Shown here piece by piece: positions 36,735-46,111 of a stretch of 64,000 bases of DNA. The DNA comes from Saccharicrinis sp963663905 (GTDB lineage: Bacteria > Bacteroidota > Bacteroidia > Bacteroidales > Marinilabiliaceae): positions 2,542,001 through 2,606,000 of the forward strand of contig OY760657.1 in assembly GCA_963663905.2 (NCBI GenBank), given 5' to 3'. The notes below the pieces were generated by a model. It worked only from the letters and a program-made list of their open reading frames with translations. It ran no database searches and was not told where the DNA came from. The stretch's first letter is position 1, and each line of letters opens with the position of its first letter. A program made the translations under genes and the position numbers.

Positions 36735-38042
36735 ATGAAAAATATCGACGAAATAACAAAAAGGGAGTTTTGGGCAAGCAACCTAACTCTAAAACTAGCC
36801 ATTATAGGTTTTATGATTCTACTCCTATTGATTCCTTTACACATGGTAGAAGACATCATCCTGGAAAGAGAAAATACAAATACAGAAGTAGATAACGAAA
36901 TGGTAGAACTTTGGGGTAACAGCCAGAATATATCAGGGCCCATCTTACAAATACCAATAAAATATGCATATGAAGATAATGATGGTAAAATCCAACATTT
37001 AAAAAAGTGGATTCACATTATGCCAGAAGATCTGAATATTACATCAGACATCAGTCCTGAAACAAGAAAAAGAGGCATTTTTAAATCAACAGTTTATACT
37101 GCCAAAATAAAAATGACTGGATTTTTCAAACCTCTTTTAGATAGTTACGAACAAGAGGGTGAAGTTTTATTCAATGAAGCCACCCTATCAATGGGAATTA
37201 CAGACAACAGAGGAATAAAAGGCAAAATTAATTTTATATTAGATAAAAATCCGCTACAAATTGAACCTGGTTTAATATGCCAGGAATTAATGAAAAATGG
37301 TATAAACTCAAAACTCAATCTTAGTAATGAAGTCAACAATAAAGAAATTCCTTTTGATCTTAACTTTTCAATTTCAGGAACTACTTCATTACAATTTATT
37401 CCTGTAGGAAAGCAAACAGTAGCTGAATTAAAGTCAACCTGGAATGATCCCAAATTTTCAGGTTCTTTTTTGCCAATAACCAGAAATATTGACGATAAAG
37501 GTTTTTCTGCACGTTACGAAATAACTCATCTCAACAGAACCTTTCCACAACAATGGAACGGAAACAAATACAACATCTTCGACAGTTCATTTGGAGTTGA
37601 TTTATACATTCCGAATAATCATTATCAGAAATCATTAAGATCAGCAAAATATGGAATCCTTTTTATCATTCTTACTACGCTTATTTTCTTGTTTATTGAA
37701 CTATACAAGAAAAAGCAAATCCATTACTTACAATATCTTTTGGTATCTCTGGCTTTGGTTTTATTTTTCTCGATTCTCACCGCTTTAAGCGAACATATTG
37801 GATTTAACTGGGCCTACATCGTTGCATCCATTGCAATCATCACCCTAATAACAAGCTACTCAAAACTCTTACTAAACGATAAACAAGTAGTTTATTGGAT
37901 TGGAGGATTAATCACTTCACTTTATACATTTTTATTCGTATTGCTTCAACTAAACGATTATGCATTTCTAGCAGGAAACATAGGTCTGTTTATCATTTTG
38001 GCAATCATTATGAAAGTGAGCAGTAAACTTCAATTGAAATAG
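36735..38042 (+). CDS. creD: CreD-like cell envelope integrity protein
   Basis: The 435-residue protein has an N-terminal membrane span (ASNLTLKLAIIGFMILLLLIP region), a large periplasmic domain, and a cluster of C-terminal spans, matching CreD. Conserved segments include DVDLYIP-like GVDLYIPNNHYQKSLRSAKY. In E. coli CreD belongs to the CreBC regulon and affects colicin tolerance; the biochemical role is unknown. Here it has its own operator-like palindrome and follows the winged-helix regulator. Confidence 0.9.
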   Translation: MKNIDEITKREFWASNLTLKLAIIGFMILLLLIPLHMVEDIILERENTNTEVDNEMVELWGNSQNISGPILQIPIKYAYEDNDGKIQHLKKWIHIMPEDLNITSDISPETRKRGIFKSTVYTAKIKMTGFFKPLLDSYEQEGEVLFNEATLSMGITDNRGIKGKINFILDKNPLQIEPGLICQELMKNGINSKLNLSNEVNNKEIPFDLNFSISGTTSLQFIPVGKQTVAELKSTWNDPKFSGSFLPITRNIDDKGFSARYEITHLNRTFPQQWNGNKYNIFDSSFGVDLYIPNNHYQKSLRSAKYGILFIILTTLIFLFIELYKKKQIHYLQYLLVSLALVLFFSILTALSEHIGFNWAYIVASIAIITLITSYSKLLLNDKQVVYWIGGLITSLYTFLFVLLQLNDYAFLAGNIGLFIILAIIMKVSSKLQLK

Positions 38043-38069
38043 TATAAAGTCAGAAACATAAAGACTGAA

Positions 38070-38112
38070 GCAGGAAGAAGAATGATAAAAAAGAACATTT
38101 CGTTCTTCCTGC
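38070..38112 (+). other. Alternative hairpins downstream of creD
   Basis: GCAGGAAGAA (38070-38079) pairs with TTCTTCCTGC (38103-38112), while AAGAAC (38091-38096) pairs with GTTCTT (38102-38107). The right arms overlap, so the two stems exclude each other. No T run follows. Confidence 0.5.
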
Positions 38113-38159
38113 ACCAATAAAAAATTCCCATTTAGAACTAACAGCTTTAACTCACAACA

Positions 38160-39572
38160 ATGAAAGTAAAATTCATTCTACCATCTTTAACTGAAGCAAA
38201 AAGTCCATTTTGGCGCCCTATTAAATACTCTCTATTCCCACCACTAGGTTTGGCAACATTAGCTTCCTATTTAGATAAAGATGATGAAGCGGAAATAAGA
38301 GATCAACATGTAGAAGATATTAATATATATGATAATCCTGATTTGGTTATTATTCAGGTATATATTACAAATGCATACCGGGCATATCAAATTGCAGATT
38401 CATATAGAGCAAGAGGTATATATGTAGCATTAGGAGGTTTACATGTTACCTCACTACCAGAAGAAGCAAGTCTCCATGCAGACTCTATATTACTTGGACC
38501 TGGAGAACAAACCTTTCCATTGTTCTTATCTGATTTCAAAAAGAAGAAACCTCTAAAAAGATATGCCTCTACAACCAACAGAACCATTCAATATCAACCA
38601 GTTATCAGAAGAGATCTCATCAAAAGACATAAATATTTGGTTCCTAATTCACTGGTTATTTCCAGAGGTTGTCCGCATCATTGTAACTTTTGTTATAAAG
38701 ATTCCTTTTTTAAGGGTGGAAAATCATTTTACACAAAACTAGTTGATGAAATTCTAACTGAAATAGATTCCCTTCCGGGAAAACATCTCTACTTTTTAGA
38801 TGATCATTTATTAGGAAATCCAACTCTGGCTGCTGATTTATTTGAAGGGATGAAAGGGATGAACAGAGTCTTTCAGGGTGCAGCAACTGTAAAATCCATT
38901 TTAGAAGGAGATTTAATTGAGAAAGCAGCAAAAGCAGGACTCCGTAGTCTTTTTGTAGGCTTTGAAACTTTTTCTCCAACAAATTTACAACTAAGCAATA
39001 AAATCCAAAACCAAAAGTATGAATACGAAAAGGCAGTACAAAAACTTCATGATTTAGGTATAATGATAAACGGTAGTTTTGTATTTGGCTTGGATGATGA
39101 CGATAAAGATGTATTTAAGAGAACCGTAGACTGGGGAGTTTCGAATGGAATTACAACTTCAACCTATCATATTTTAACGCCTTATCCAGGTACTAAATTA
39201 TACAACTCAATGATTCAGAAAGATAAAATTGTAACAAAGGATTGGTCTAAATACGATACCCGACATGTTGTTTACAAACCTAATAAACTCACAAAAGAAG
39301 AACTGGAAAGTGGTTATTCATGGGCATATAAAGAATTCTACAAATGGTCAAGTATTACAAACTCTTCATTGCAACACAATAACCTGAAACATATAATTAA
39401 ACATTTTGCATATACCGGAGGCTGGAAAAAATTTGAAAAAATGTGGAATTTCATTATTCAAACAGGAGGATTAAAATATATGCTTCCTCTTTTAGAACTA
39501 TTACTATCAGAAATAAAGAGAAAGCCAGAAGTTACTACCTCAAAAGCCTACTTACAAAAAAGCCTCTCATAA
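38160..39572 (+). CDS. B12-binding-domain radical SAM protein
   Basis: The 470-residue protein has an N-terminal cobalamin-binding-like Rossmann region (PLGLATLASYLDK, GGLHVTSLPEEA), the radical SAM motif C171-x3-C175-x2-C178 in RGCPHHCNFCYK, and a barrel with GxFVFGLDDDD near 300. This class (BchE, methyltransferases, P-methylases) does methylations or cyclisations. The substrate is not apparent from motifs. It is convergent with the URO-D family gene whose relatives also use corrinoid methyl transfer. Confidence 0.87.
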   Translation: MKVKFILPSLTEAKSPFWRPIKYSLFPPLGLATLASYLDKDDEAEIRDQHVEDINIYDNPDLVIIQVYITNAYRAYQIADSYRARGIYVALGGLHVTSLPEEASLHADSILLGPGEQTFPLFLSDFKKKKPLKRYASTTNRTIQYQPVIRRDLIKRHKYLVPNSLVISRGCPHHCNFCYKDSFFKGGKSFYTKLVDEILTEIDSLPGKHLYFLDDHLLGNPTLAADLFEGMKGMNRVFQGAATVKSILEGDLIEKAAKAGLRSLFVGFETFSPTNLQLSNKIQNQKYEYEKAVQKLHDLGIMINGSFVFGLDDDDKDVFKRTVDWGVSNGITTSTYHILTPYPGTKLYNSMIQKDKIVTKDWSKYDTRHVVYKPNKLTKEELESGYSWAYKEFYKWSSITNSSLQHNNLKHIIKHFAYTGGWKKFEKMWNFIIQTGGLKYMLPLLELLLSEIKRKPEVTTSKAYLQKSLS

Positions 39573-39583
39573 AAATGAGAGGC
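39562..39583 (-). terminator. Terminator of the URO-D family gene
   Basis: GCCTCTCAT (39562-39570) and ATGAGAGGC (39575-39583) form a perfect 9-base stem with a T run on the minus strand. Its right-hand half overlaps the stop codon of the convergent radical SAM gene. Confidence 0.82.
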
Positions 39584-39608
39584 CATATAAAATAAAGATG
39601 ATAATCTT

Positions 39609-40679
39609 TTACACTTCTACCGGCTGCCATTGTCTGGCTGCTTCGTACATTGCAATTACGTTTTCAACGGGAGTTTCAACTTTAATTTTATGACTAGGGC
39701 CCAGAATAAATCTACCTCCCGGAGCCATAACATCTAACAATTCATTAACTCCATCTTTAACCTGCTGGGGTGTTCCTTGTCTAAGAAGCAATTCTTCGTC
39801 CATTGCTCCACAGAATGTTATTAATTGACCAAAGTCCTTTTTCAAACCCTCAGGCGACATACCACTGGCACGTGTTTGAATTGGATCTAAAACTTCAGCT
39901 CCGGCACTGATAAAATTTGGAAGTAATTTTCGAACACCTCCGCAACTATGCATATAAAAATGTGCACCCATTTCTTTGGGCACCTTTGTAAATGCATCAA
40001 TTGCAGGTCGAATATACTTATCCCAATGATCATTACCGATTGTTAAACCAGTTTGACTTCCAAAATCATCAGCTACTCTGATAAAATCGATTCTACCATT
40101 TGCAACTTTAAAAAATTCATCAACAAAACCCTCGTAAAATTGAGTTACTTTATGACATAAAGCTGCAAAAAATTTAGGATGTGACATCATCACTTCCATA
40201 AAAGAATCTCTACCAATTAACCGTTGAACAATTCGAAACAATCCTGGTGATGAGTATCCAGGTGCAGTCATAATTGCATAATCTTTGTAACGATGTAATT
40301 GCTCATCTAGTGATGAGAAGTCAAATAGATTATTGGTTGGCCAGGCGAAATCGTCTAGTGCAGTAGGGTCTGTAATACCCTGTAATGGAAAATGATCAGC
40401 TTCCCAGTATTCATATTTTCCTGTTTGAATTCGCGAATATCCTACTCCCCAAATGTCCTTTTTTGATTTTTTCGCTTCATCAATTAGCTGAGGTCCTACA
40501 TATTTTGGTTCCACCCATCGAAAATCCACATCCAAATGCTCCAGAAGTTCATCTCGATTAGTAAAACCATAATAGGACATCATTTTCTCACCAAATTCCG
40601 GCGTATCCCAATAAAAAAACGGGACTCTGTCCGGAATGTCCTTGTTCAGAGCTTTTAACACTCTTTCTTTGTGGTTCAT
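39609..40679 (-). CDS. Uroporphyrinogen decarboxylase family protein (MtaA/CmuA-type)
   Basis: The 356-residue protein has the URO-D barrel, but carries HSC (H244, C246) and a later Cys (C290, ITFCGAMDE), the HxC...C zinc-ligand pattern of corrinoid-linked methyltransferases such as MtaA/CmuA, rather than of HemE. So it is more likely a methyltransferase than a haem enzyme. The spacing (HxCx43C) is shorter than in methanogen MtaA. It is convergent with the B12 radical SAM gene. Confidence 0.85.
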   Translation of the reverse strand: MNHKERVLKALNKDIPDRVPFFYWDTPEFGEKMMSYYGFTNRDELLEHLDVDFRWVEPKYVGPQLIDEAKKSKKDIWGVGYSRIQTGKYEYWEADHFPLQGITDPTALDDFAWPTNNLFDFSSLDEQLHRYKDYAIMTAPGYSSPGLFRIVQRLIGRDSFMEVMMSHPKFFAALCHKVTQFYEGFVDEFFKVANGRIDFIRVADDFGSQTGLTIGNDHWDKYIRPAIDAFTKVPKEMGAHFYMHSCGGVRKLLPNFISAGAEVLDPIQTRASGMSPEGLKKDFGQLITFCGAMDEELLLRQGTPQQVKDGVNELLDVMAPGGRFILGPSHKIKVETPVENVIAMYEAARQWQPVEV

Positions 40680-40820
40680 AAACGAAGTTTTTTAGGCTAT
40701 TGTTATCACAAGTTTTCCAAGTAAAACCTTCCGAAATTATAAAGTTTTAAATTAAAAACAAAGATATTTTGTTAAATAATTGTATTTTTTAACATAGTAA
40801 GCCTATTGAAAACAAGGAAA

Positions 40821-41561
40821 TTACAGAGATCTTTGGCGAACAACCTCGTATATTAAAACACCTGCGGCTACAGATACATTTAAAGACCCAATAGCTCCTA
40901 CAATAGGAATACGAGCTCCTGCATCACATATTTTTAGAATCTGACTTGAAACTCCAGAATCTTCAGCTCCCATTACAATGGCTGTTGGTCCGGAAAAGTC
41001 AACTTTAGTATAATCATCACTTCCTTTCTCTGTAGCAGCAACTATTTGCAAACCTGATTTCTTTAAATAATCAACAGCTTTAAAAAGATTTTTTTCTCTA
41101 CATACAGGAATATGCTCCAATGCTCCAGCTGAAGTTTTAATGGCATCGGCATTTATTGAAGCTCCTCCTTTTTCAGGAACAACAATCATATCTACTCCTG
41201 CACACTCTGCAGAACGAGCTATTGCCCCCAGGTTACGTACATCAGTAATACCATCCAACACCAATACTAACGGAGTTTTACCTTGCTCAAAAACATCCAT
41301 CAGTTTATTTTCCATATTATCATAGGTAATTGCAGAAACAAAAGCAATTACCCCCTGATGGTTTTTACGGGTAGCCCTATTTATTCTTTCGACAGGCACA
41401 GTTTGCCATGAAATATTGGCTTGTTTCATGGTTTCGATCAACTCTTCATACAACTCGCCCTGTAACCCTTTCTTTACTAATACTTTTTCAATCTCTTTAC
41501 CTGAATGAATTGCTTCAATTACAGATCGTATTCCAAATAAGAAATCACTTTTGCCTGCCAT
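40821..41561 (-). CDS. rlmB: 23S rRNA (guanosine-2'-O)-methyltransferase RlmB
   Basis: The 246-residue protein has an N-terminal RNA-binding domain (FLFGIRSVIEAIHSGKEIEK) and a SPOUT catalytic domain: LDGITDVRNLGAIARSAEC, VMGAEDSGVS and the knot motif GSLNVSVAAGVLIYEVV. It methylates G2251 of 23S rRNA. It is preceded by the ABC-F gene with 31 bases between, suggesting cotranscription. Confidence 0.93.
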   Translation of the reverse strand: MAGKSDFLFGIRSVIEAIHSGKEIEKVLVKKGLQGELYEELIETMKQANISWQTVPVERINRATRKNHQGVIAFVSAITYDNMENKLMDVFEQGKTPLVLVLDGITDVRNLGAIARSAECAGVDMIVVPEKGGASINADAIKTSAGALEHIPVCREKNLFKAVDYLKKSGLQIVAATEKGSDDYTKVDFSGPTAIVMGAEDSGVSSQILKICDAGARIPIVGAIGSLNVSVAAGVLIYEVVRQRSL

Positions 41562-41592
41562 AATTATATTTTTTATCTGATGGTATCTATTT

Positions 41593-43551
41593 CTAGTCTA
41601 ATTGTTTTTTTAATTCTTCCATTTCTTCAAGCTCTTCCTGAAATTGTTCCCACTCTTTCATTTTAGCTTCCAAAGATAAGTTTACTTCCTGATATTTTTT
41701 TACAAATTCAGGATCACTGGCTTTTTCAACATCCTGCATTTGTTGATCAAGATCTTCGATTTCACTTTCAAGCAAAGCAACCTCTTCTTCACACTTTTCA
41801 ACCAATTGCTGAGCTTTCTTTAACTTTTTACTAATTTCTTTTCGCTCTTCATATGAAATTTTAGCAGCTGATTTTTCTTCGTCCGCACCTTCAATTTTCT
41901 TACTCTTTGATGTACTGCCAGCAGCTTCCAGATCACGTAAAGACTCTAATTTTTTTCGTTCTAAAAACTCATAAATTCCGCCTAAATGCTCTTTCATTTG
42001 CTTATTACGGAACTCATAAACTTTATCAACCAAGCCATCCAGAAATTCACGGTCGTGAGAAACAACAACAACTGTACCCTCAAAATCTTTAACCGCTTGT
42101 TTTAATAACTCTTTAGATCGAATATCCAAATGGTTAGTCGGCTCATCCAGAACAAGAAGATTTACAGGTTCCAGCAACAGCTTTACCATTGCTAAACGAG
42201 TTCTCTCTCCACCGGATAATACAGAAACCTTTTTCTCTACTGCTTCTCCACTAAACATGAAAGCACCTAATAAATCACGTATTTTAAGCCTAATATCTCC
42301 AACAGCCACATGATCTATTGTTTCTAATACAGAAAGCTTTTCATCTAAAAGATCGGCCTGATTTTGTGCAAAATACCCAATTTTTACCTGATGCCCCAAT
42401 TTTAAACTCCCTGTATAGTCAATTTCTTCCATTATCATACGAGCCATGGTAGTTTTACCCTCACCATTTCTACCAATAAAAGCCACCTTCTCGCCTCTTG
42501 CTATAGAATAATCCAAATCCTTAAGAACCTCTAACAAACCATAACTTTTTGATAGCCCTTTACCTTCAATAGTTATTGAACCAGAATGAGGTGCAGCCGG
42601 AAATTTAATTCTTAATGCAGAATTATCAAATTCATCTACTTCTATCCTATCAACCTTCTCTAACTGCTTTATTCGAGATTGAACCTGAACAGCCTTTGTT
42701 GCCTGATATCTGAATCGCTCAATAAACTTTTCAGTTTCCTCAATCATTTTTTGCTGATTACGATAGGCGGCCAACTGCTGTTCCCTTCTTTCTTCTCTTA
42801 ATTGAAGATATTCTGTATATGATGCCTTGTAATCGTATATCTTACCCATCTGTATTTCGATGGTACGCTTGGTGATATTATCTAAGAAAGCTCTATCGTG
42901 AGAAACTAACACTACTGCTCCATTGTACGATTTCAGAAAATCCTCAAACCATTGAATTGATTCAATATCCAAATGGTTAGTAGGCTCATCCAATAGAAAA
43001 ACATCAGGCCTTTGAAGTAATATTTTTGCTAACTGAATACGCATTCTCCATCCACCTGAAAACTCAGATGTCAAACGGTCAAAATCAGTTCGTTCAAATC
43101 CGAGTCCTTTCAAAGTAACTTCAATCTCAGAGGCATAGTTACCTCCACCCAATAAACTCAGATGATCATTTTTTTCAGTTACCTTATGAATAATATCTAA
43201 ATACTCCTCTGATTCATAATCAGTTCTCTCTGACAACTGAAGATTTAATTTCTCAATTTCTTCCTCCAACTGCTTTAACTCACCATAAGCCTTTTCAACC
43301 TCATCCCATACAGTTCCTGTATCGTCATGCTTCATATGCTGAGGCAAGTAACCGATTTTGCAATCTTTAGGAATAGTTACAATTCCTCTTGTAGGCGACT
43401 GTATTCCTGCCAATATTTTTAATAAAGTTGATTTTCCTGCCCCATTCTTCCCTGCTAAACCTATTTTATCTTTAGGATTTACCAAAAACGAAACATCATC
43501 AAACAGTGAAAAACCTCCAAACTCAACGGCTAATTGATTTACCGAAACCAT
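41593..43551 (-). CDS. ABC-F family ATPase (Uup/YbiT-type)
   Basis: The 652-residue protein has two ABC domains with Walker A GKNGAGKST near 35-43 and GRNGEGKTT near 357-365, two signatures (EFSGGWRMRIQLA and VLSGGERTRLA), two Walker B, the inter-domain linker with PtIM features around 240-300, and a C-terminal coiled coil (570-650) as in Uup. There are no membrane spans. ABC-F proteins act on the ribosome to resolve stalling or give drug resistance. It lies directly upstream of rlmB. Confidence 0.93.
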   Translation of the reverse strand: MVSVNQLAVEFGGFSLFDDVSFLVNPKDKIGLAGKNGAGKSTLLKILAGIQSPTRGIVTIPKDCKIGYLPQHMKHDDTGTVWDEVEKAYGELKQLEEEIEKLNLQLSERTDYESEEYLDIIHKVTEKNDHLSLLGGGNYASEIEVTLKGLGFERTDFDRLTSEFSGGWRMRIQLAKILLQRPDVFLLDEPTNHLDIESIQWFEDFLKSYNGAVVLVSHDRAFLDNITKRTIEIQMGKIYDYKASYTEYLQLREERREQQLAAYRNQQKMIEETEKFIERFRYQATKAVQVQSRIKQLEKVDRIEVDEFDNSALRIKFPAAPHSGSITIEGKGLSKSYGLLEVLKDLDYSIARGEKVAFIGRNGEGKTTMARMIMEEIDYTGSLKLGHQVKIGYFAQNQADLLDEKLSVLETIDHVAVGDIRLKIRDLLGAFMFSGEAVEKKVSVLSGGERTRLAMVKLLLEPVNLLVLDEPTNHLDIRSKELLKQAVKDFEGTVVVVSHDREFLDGLVDKVYEFRNKQMKEHLGGIYEFLERKKLESLRDLEAAGSTSKSKKIEGADEEKSAAKISYEERKEISKKLKKAQQLVEKCEEEVALLESEIEDLDQQMQDVEKASDPEFVKKYQEVNLSLEAKMKEWEQFQEELEEMEELKKQLD

Positions 43552-43586
43552 TAATTATACAACTTTAATTAATATAGAAAATAACC

Positions 43587-43634
43587 AAAAGGAATTGAGT
43601 TATTAACATCTTATATAAACTCTCAATTCCTTTT
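43587..43634 (-). terminator. Terminator of the LysM/periplasmic-binding gene
   Basis: AAAAGGAATTGAG (43587-43599) and CTCAATTCCTTTT (43622-43634) form a perfect 13-base stem just after the stop codon, read on the minus strand. Confidence 0.8.
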
Positions 43635-43654
43635 ATTCTTTAGAAAAAACGAGA

Positions 43655-45985
43655 CTAAAACTTAGTCCTCTTGATTTGCAGATCTGGCTTGAATGATAAA
43701 ACATATAATCCTCTGTTATATATTCCACCCCAATTTTCAAGTCTTCCAAAATCAAAATTAAACTGTATTTGAGAAGTCTTGTAATTTGGCAAACAATACT
43801 CAAACTGCTTTCCAAATTTAACTCTTGCACTTAAAAAGTAATAAGCAACATCAAATCCCCAAATACCATATTTCGAGAACTTAGAATTCACACCTGGACG
43901 AATAAAATATGGTGCTACAGCATATGGTTCTGTTTTATACCACGATCTGAATTTTGATATAAACTCATTTGTAGCAACATCATTATAATCCAGGGCATAA
44001 GTTGTTAATATATCTGTATTTAAGTCATGAACTTCTTCTGCATTAATCGTCTGATATTTTAACCAATCACCAAAACCAACCAAACTTACCTTTTTATCTG
44101 TCAATTCAACAACCCCATGTAATGTTGTAACAATTTTAGAAATATCAGCTTCTTTAGGTGATGGAATAACTACCACATTTTGACTCTCTGAATCAAGTAA
44201 AGCTTCGATTGCCTGAATATCCTGTTGAGAAAAAGCAACTTCAATATAATTTGGAGAAACTCCTAAAGGAATATATTTTGAATACAGTTGATCTTTAAGA
44301 GTGCTACAAAAGGCAGTTTCTAATGAATTTGGTTCTTTTGATTTCAAAACCAAAATTCTACTTCCCTTACTTTTATTTATGATATAAGACGCATATTTAT
44401 CATACATTAATGAATCCGGGGTATTAACCTGAATTAAATAAGGATTTCTGTTGATTTCCGGATTTTTATTAGAAAGCGGATAAATCAGTTTGATCCCATT
44501 TTCAGAAGAAAATTTTGAAACTAAAGGCAAGTTATTTGTGTATGCAGGTCCAATAATAAAGTCAACATTTTTTATTTCCGGTTGAGATAAAATTTGCTTT
44601 ACTTTATTTGTATCCGGAGCTGTATCATATGTATACATATGAATATTAACACCTTGCTTTTTTAAAGAATCAAGAGCCAATAACACGCCTTCATAAAACT
44701 CAACAAATGAACGAGACCTATTTGATAAGATTTGCTCTTCTCTTTGCAATTCTACTTCTTCATCATTTTCAATCTTTGTAATAATGTTTGCCTTTTTTGT
44801 AGCTTCTACATCAAAAGGAAGCATTACTGCAACATAGATTGTTTCTTTATTTAAATTGTAATCATATGAACCACACTCCACAAACAAAGAATCAACTTTT
44901 TTCTCTTCTCCTTCATATGCAAACCCTTTTTCCTCCATCTCTTTCTCTTGCTTTAATTTTGCAAGGTATGTAATGGTTGGAATTTTAAGCTTTGATCCCT
45001 TTTTAATATTCGATAGAATCATTGTTGGATTGACAAGTTCAATATCCTCAACTTTTACATTATAAGATCTGGCAATAGAGTAAACAGTCTCTTTTCGTTT
45101 TACTGTGTGAATAATAAAATCTTCCTGTTGACTTATACGTTTCTTCTCTCTTGTAATTTCAGCTTTAGGAATTCTCACTAGATACCCTAAGGCTAAGTCA
45201 TCCGCATTTAAATCCGGATTTGATTCGTAAATAGCTTCTTTTGAGATATTATATTTTGTACTTAATGAATAGAAAGTGTCTCCAGTTTGAATCTTATGGT
45301 AGATATATTGTTCATCTTCTAATTTATCTTGTTGTTCAGGTTTGGTAATTGTTGCAGCAACTTTATCCTTTGGAATTCTGATTGTTGATCCTATTTCTAA
45401 TATTCCACTTTGTAATGCAGGATTACTTTCTACAATATCCTGAATGGGCACAGCATATTTTGTTGAAATTGCGTACAGAGTTTCTTTAGGCTCAACATTA
45501 TGATATATAAAATTACCATTAGCTTCACTTGTAGTTATTTTAGTTACAGGTATTTTAATAATACTGCCAATTATAAGTTTTTGATCTGCACCTACATTAT
45601 ATTTCTTGATATCATCAACAGTTACATTATATTTTCTGGATAAAAAATATAAGGTCTGCCCCTTTTCTATTGTATGATAAATAAATTCATTATTATCGAT
45701 CTGTTCTTCTGTATTATTTCTTCCTTTAATAACAGGTATATGTAATACATCTCCAGGTTTTAATCCAAATATTGAAGTAGGATTAGCATCATGAATTTCT
45801 TTTTGTGAAACACCGTACTTTTTAGCAATTCCATAAAATCCTTCACCTTTTTGTACTATATGTAAGTAATATGTTTTTCCATCAATAATTACTTTATCAT
45901 TATCCTGTGAGTACACAGAAATAGAGCTAACTACGATAAAAATTAATAAAACAATATGTTTAAAAACTAATTTATTCATTCTCAT
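43655..45985 (-). CDS. Five-LysM protein fused to a periplasmic-binding-type domain
   Basis: The 776-residue protein has a signal peptide, then five LysM repeats (about 36-90, 104-152, 162-210, 230-278 and 295-343; for example VQKGEGFYGIAKKYG and IEKGQTLYFLSRKYN). After a charged linker a type 1 periplasmic-binding-like domain runs from about 380 (IYVAVMLPFD) to the end. It should sit in the periplasm bound to peptidoglycan; the C-terminal domain resembles LpoA-type activators of penicillin-binding proteins. A role in wall synthesis control is inference. Confidence 0.87.
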   Translation of the reverse strand: MRMNKLVFKHIVLLIFIVVSSISVYSQDNDKVIIDGKTYYLHIVQKGEGFYGIAKKYGVSQKEIHDANPTSIFGLKPGDVLHIPVIKGRNNTEEQIDNNEFIYHTIEKGQTLYFLSRKYNVTVDDIKKYNVGADQKLIIGSIIKIPVTKITTSEANGNFIYHNVEPKETLYAISTKYAVPIQDIVESNPALQSGILEIGSTIRIPKDKVAATITKPEQQDKLEDEQYIYHKIQTGDTFYSLSTKYNISKEAIYESNPDLNADDLALGYLVRIPKAEITREKKRISQQEDFIIHTVKRKETVYSIARSYNVKVEDIELVNPTMILSNIKKGSKLKIPTITYLAKLKQEKEMEEKGFAYEGEEKKVDSLFVECGSYDYNLNKETIYVAVMLPFDVEATKKANIITKIENDEEVELQREEQILSNRSRSFVEFYEGVLLALDSLKKQGVNIHMYTYDTAPDTNKVKQILSQPEIKNVDFIIGPAYTNNLPLVSKFSSENGIKLIYPLSNKNPEINRNPYLIQVNTPDSLMYDKYASYIINKSKGSRILVLKSKEPNSLETAFCSTLKDQLYSKYIPLGVSPNYIEVAFSQQDIQAIEALLDSESQNVVVIPSPKEADISKIVTTLHGVVELTDKKVSLVGFGDWLKYQTINAEEVHDLNTDILTTYALDYNDVATNEFISKFRSWYKTEPYAVAPYFIRPGVNSKFSKYGIWGFDVAYYFLSARVKFGKQFEYCLPNYKTSQIQFNFDFGRLENWGGIYNRGLYVLSFKPDLQIKRTKF

Positions 45986-46052
45986 TATATTTTATAGCCC
46001 TCAAAAGTATAAAAAGAGAACCATCAAAACAACGCCATATTAATAGAAAAAA

Positions 46053-46083
46053 AAAGTTGTTGAAAGTAAATTCCAACAACTTT
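46053..46083 (-). terminator. dnaA terminator
   Basis: AAAGTTGTTG (46053-46062) and CAACAACTTT (46074-46083) form a perfect 10-base stem with a T run in the minus direction, about 30 bases after the dnaA stop. Confidence 0.85.
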
Positions 46084-46111
46084 TTCTTTTAGAAAAATTA
46101 ATATCTAATAT

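Noticed and set aside
38160..40679. Haem or bacteriochlorophyll biosynthesis role for the BchE-like and URO-D genes
   Set aside because: The URO-D protein has the methyltransferase HxC...C pattern, and no chlorophyll genes are present; haem genes 3 kb away form a separate, opposite unit.
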